Made by a program: the position numbers and the translations under genes
The notes under the pieces: generated by a model
Databases searched by the model: none
The model's input: only the letters and a program-made list of their open reading frames with translations
What the model was told of the DNA's origin: nothing
Shown: positions 63,000 through 64,000 of the stretch, piece after piece
How positions within the stretch are numbered: position 1 is the stretch's first letter
Layout: each line of letters starts with the position of its first letter
DNA from: Pseudomonas asuensis
Lineage (GTDB): Bacteria > Pseudomonadota > Gammaproteobacteria > Pseudomonadales > Pseudomonadaceae
DNA length: 64,000 nt
Reading direction: 5' to 3'
NCBI RefSeq assembly: GCF_014646755.1
Contig: NZ_BMNW01000004.1
Coordinates: 310,001 to 374,000, forward strand

Positions 63000-64000
63000 T
63001 TAAGGATTACGGACCTTGTCCATAACAGAGAGCTGGCGACTCGCATTAAGAATCAGGCCATAGCTGAGCTTGTCGTAGGCACGAAAGATCATCATCAGCC
63101 CGGACCGCTCGTCAGGTATCTTGACGTTATCACCGGTTACACGGTCGCGTACCGTTTCGCCAGTCTTGTAGACGGCCAGTACGTTGCCTTCAACCAGGCC
63201 ATCACGTGCGCCCTTGTTGACGATGACCACATCAAATTGGCCGATCTGGGTAACACCACGTGGAACATCAAGGATGATACCGTTGACGTCTCTTTCAGGC
63301 GCACTGGGCATGAAGGTCGAGTTAACCACACGTTGCTCTGTAGGGAAGAGGCGATCGCCCAGGCGAACCTCTTCATTGGACCGGCTGAGCACCAACGTTG
63401 TCATGTCACCTTCAGAAGTGATTTTGTCACCACTGCCCACGTAGTCGGCATTGATGCCCAAAAATTCTCCAGTCTGAGGATCTCGATATGCCTTGCCCTG
63501 CCGATAAATACTGTAGGCAGGCTGATCCTCGGTGAAATGACCACGGGCGTAAACCCGGTCACCAGCACCACTGACAACACGCTCAGCGTTGCCGGCTACG
63601 ATATAGGGGGCTGTCTTGAATTGGCTGGCATCATCAATGACACGATTCGACAACAGGAAGCTGTTAATGGCTTCCAGCGGAATCGTTGGGATCGCTTCGG
63701 CAACCGGTGTCGACCGGACGGTAGGCGACAGCTTGATCGTCCCGCGGGACTCGCCACGGTTAAGCATCAGCCGAGGCTGACCATCAACGTAGACAAGATT
63801 CAGTCTATCGCCGGGATAGATCAAATGCGGGTTTTCGACCTGTGGGTTGGCATGCCATATTTCTGGCCACTGCCAGGGCTTGCTCAAAAATTTGCCGGAA
63901 ATATCCCAAAGGGTATCGCCGCGCACCACCGTGTAACTGTCTGGATGCCCTTGGCGCAGCTGTACGTCGGCCTGCACCCAACTGCTAGCCGCCACCAGCA
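63000..64000 (-). CDS. LysM-domain protein, partial at the right window edge
   Basis: The frame runs to the last base and reads LVAASSWVQADVQLRQGHPDSYTVVRGDTLWDISGKFL, so the signal peptide starts beyond the window. The LysM domain (SYTVVRGDTLWDI to IYPGDRLNLVYVDG) would bind peptidoglycan. About 250 residues follow with no named enzymatic motif, although GTIKLSPTVRST, DRLFPTEQ and GVTQIGQFDVVIVNKGARDGLVEGNVLAVY are conserved in the family. It is the well-known origin-proximal neighbour of dprA in Pseudomonas. A GTG at 63995 lies inside the signal and is not the start. Periplasmic function is unknown. Confidence 0.9.
   Translation of the reverse strand, partial: LVAASSWVQADVQLRQGHPDSYTVVRGDTLWDISGKFLSKPWQWPEIWHANPQVENPHLIYPGDRLNLVYVDGQPRLMLNRGESRGTIKLSPTVRSTPVAEAIPTIPLEAINSFLLSNRVIDDASQFKTAPYIVAGNAERVVSGAGDRVYARGHFTEDQPAYSIYRQGKAYRDPQTGEFLGINADYVGSGDKITSEGDMTTLVLSRSNEEVRLGDRLFPTEQRVVNSTFMPSAPERDVNGIILDVPRGVTQIGQFDVVIVNKGARDGLVEGNVLAVYKTGETVRDRVTGDNVKIPDERSGLMMIFRAYDKLSYGLILNASRQLSVMDKVRNP

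Overview
The window is about 64 kb of a gammaproteobacterial chromosome that is almost certainly Pseudomonas (sensu lato). The right end carries the block found close to the replication origin in Pseudomonas: a LysM protein, dprA, tsaC, qor, hemF and aroE. trpBA with the divergent regulator trpI, choline sulfatase, and a PcaR-type operator in front of pcaIJ fit the same assignment. Base composition is moderately GC-rich, with one clearly AT-rich insert near 22.2-22.8 kb. I saw no tRNA, rRNA, CRISPR array, prophage or insertion sequence.

Layout. 0-0.7 kb: a Cys-rich four-helix copper-storage type protein (cut by the window edge) and a small exported Cys protein. 0.9-2.4 kb: a DUF945 envelope protein. 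2.5-15.7 kb: the most striking locus. An AdeRS-like two-component system diverges from nine tightly overlapping plus-strand genes: outer-membrane channel, DevC/FtsX-type permease, ATPase, HlyD-type adaptor, HAD phosphatase, alpha/beta hydrolase, two SMR-like four-helix proteins and a DegT-type PLP enzyme. These converge on three minus-strand genes: a class III aminotransferase, a FemAB/GNAT-like acyltransferase and an arginase-fold protein with an altered metal motif. The whole looks like a regulated locus that makes and exports an amine-containing small molecule or envelope modification. I do not recognise it as a named system.

16-24.9 kb: an acetyltransferase, a PhoA-type alkaline phosphatase with a Pho box, a glutathione transferase, a class III aminotransferase plus glutamine-synthetase-like pair (probable polyamine or amine catabolism), the AT-rich island, an SDR enzyme and a HAD phosphatase. 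24.9-30.2 kb: choline-sulfate utilisation (binding protein, betC, LysR regulator) and a chemoreceptor. 30.3-35.2 kb: metabolic singletons, a CigR-like protein and the PbpG endopeptidase.

35.4-38.4 kb: trpA, trpB and trpI. 38.5-42.7 kb: a YqjD-like protein, dodecin, and a four-gene cluster of TPM and LemA proteins. 42.8-47.7 kb: an MFS drug exporter, a CatB-like acetyltransferase, a MerR/TipAS regulator and three small unknowns. 48-51 kb: pcaIJ and an orphan rmlD. 51-54.2 kb: an LLM oxidoreductase with an HxlR regulator, an aldo/keto reductase broken by an amber codon, and an OsmC peroxidase. 54.2-64 kb: a DnaA-box-containing AT-rich spacer, aroE, hemF, qor, a large five-PAS hybrid kinase sitting between qor and tsaC, then tsaC, dprA and the LysM protein, which runs off the right edge.

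Functions are assigned from motifs and family memory only. No database search was possible.
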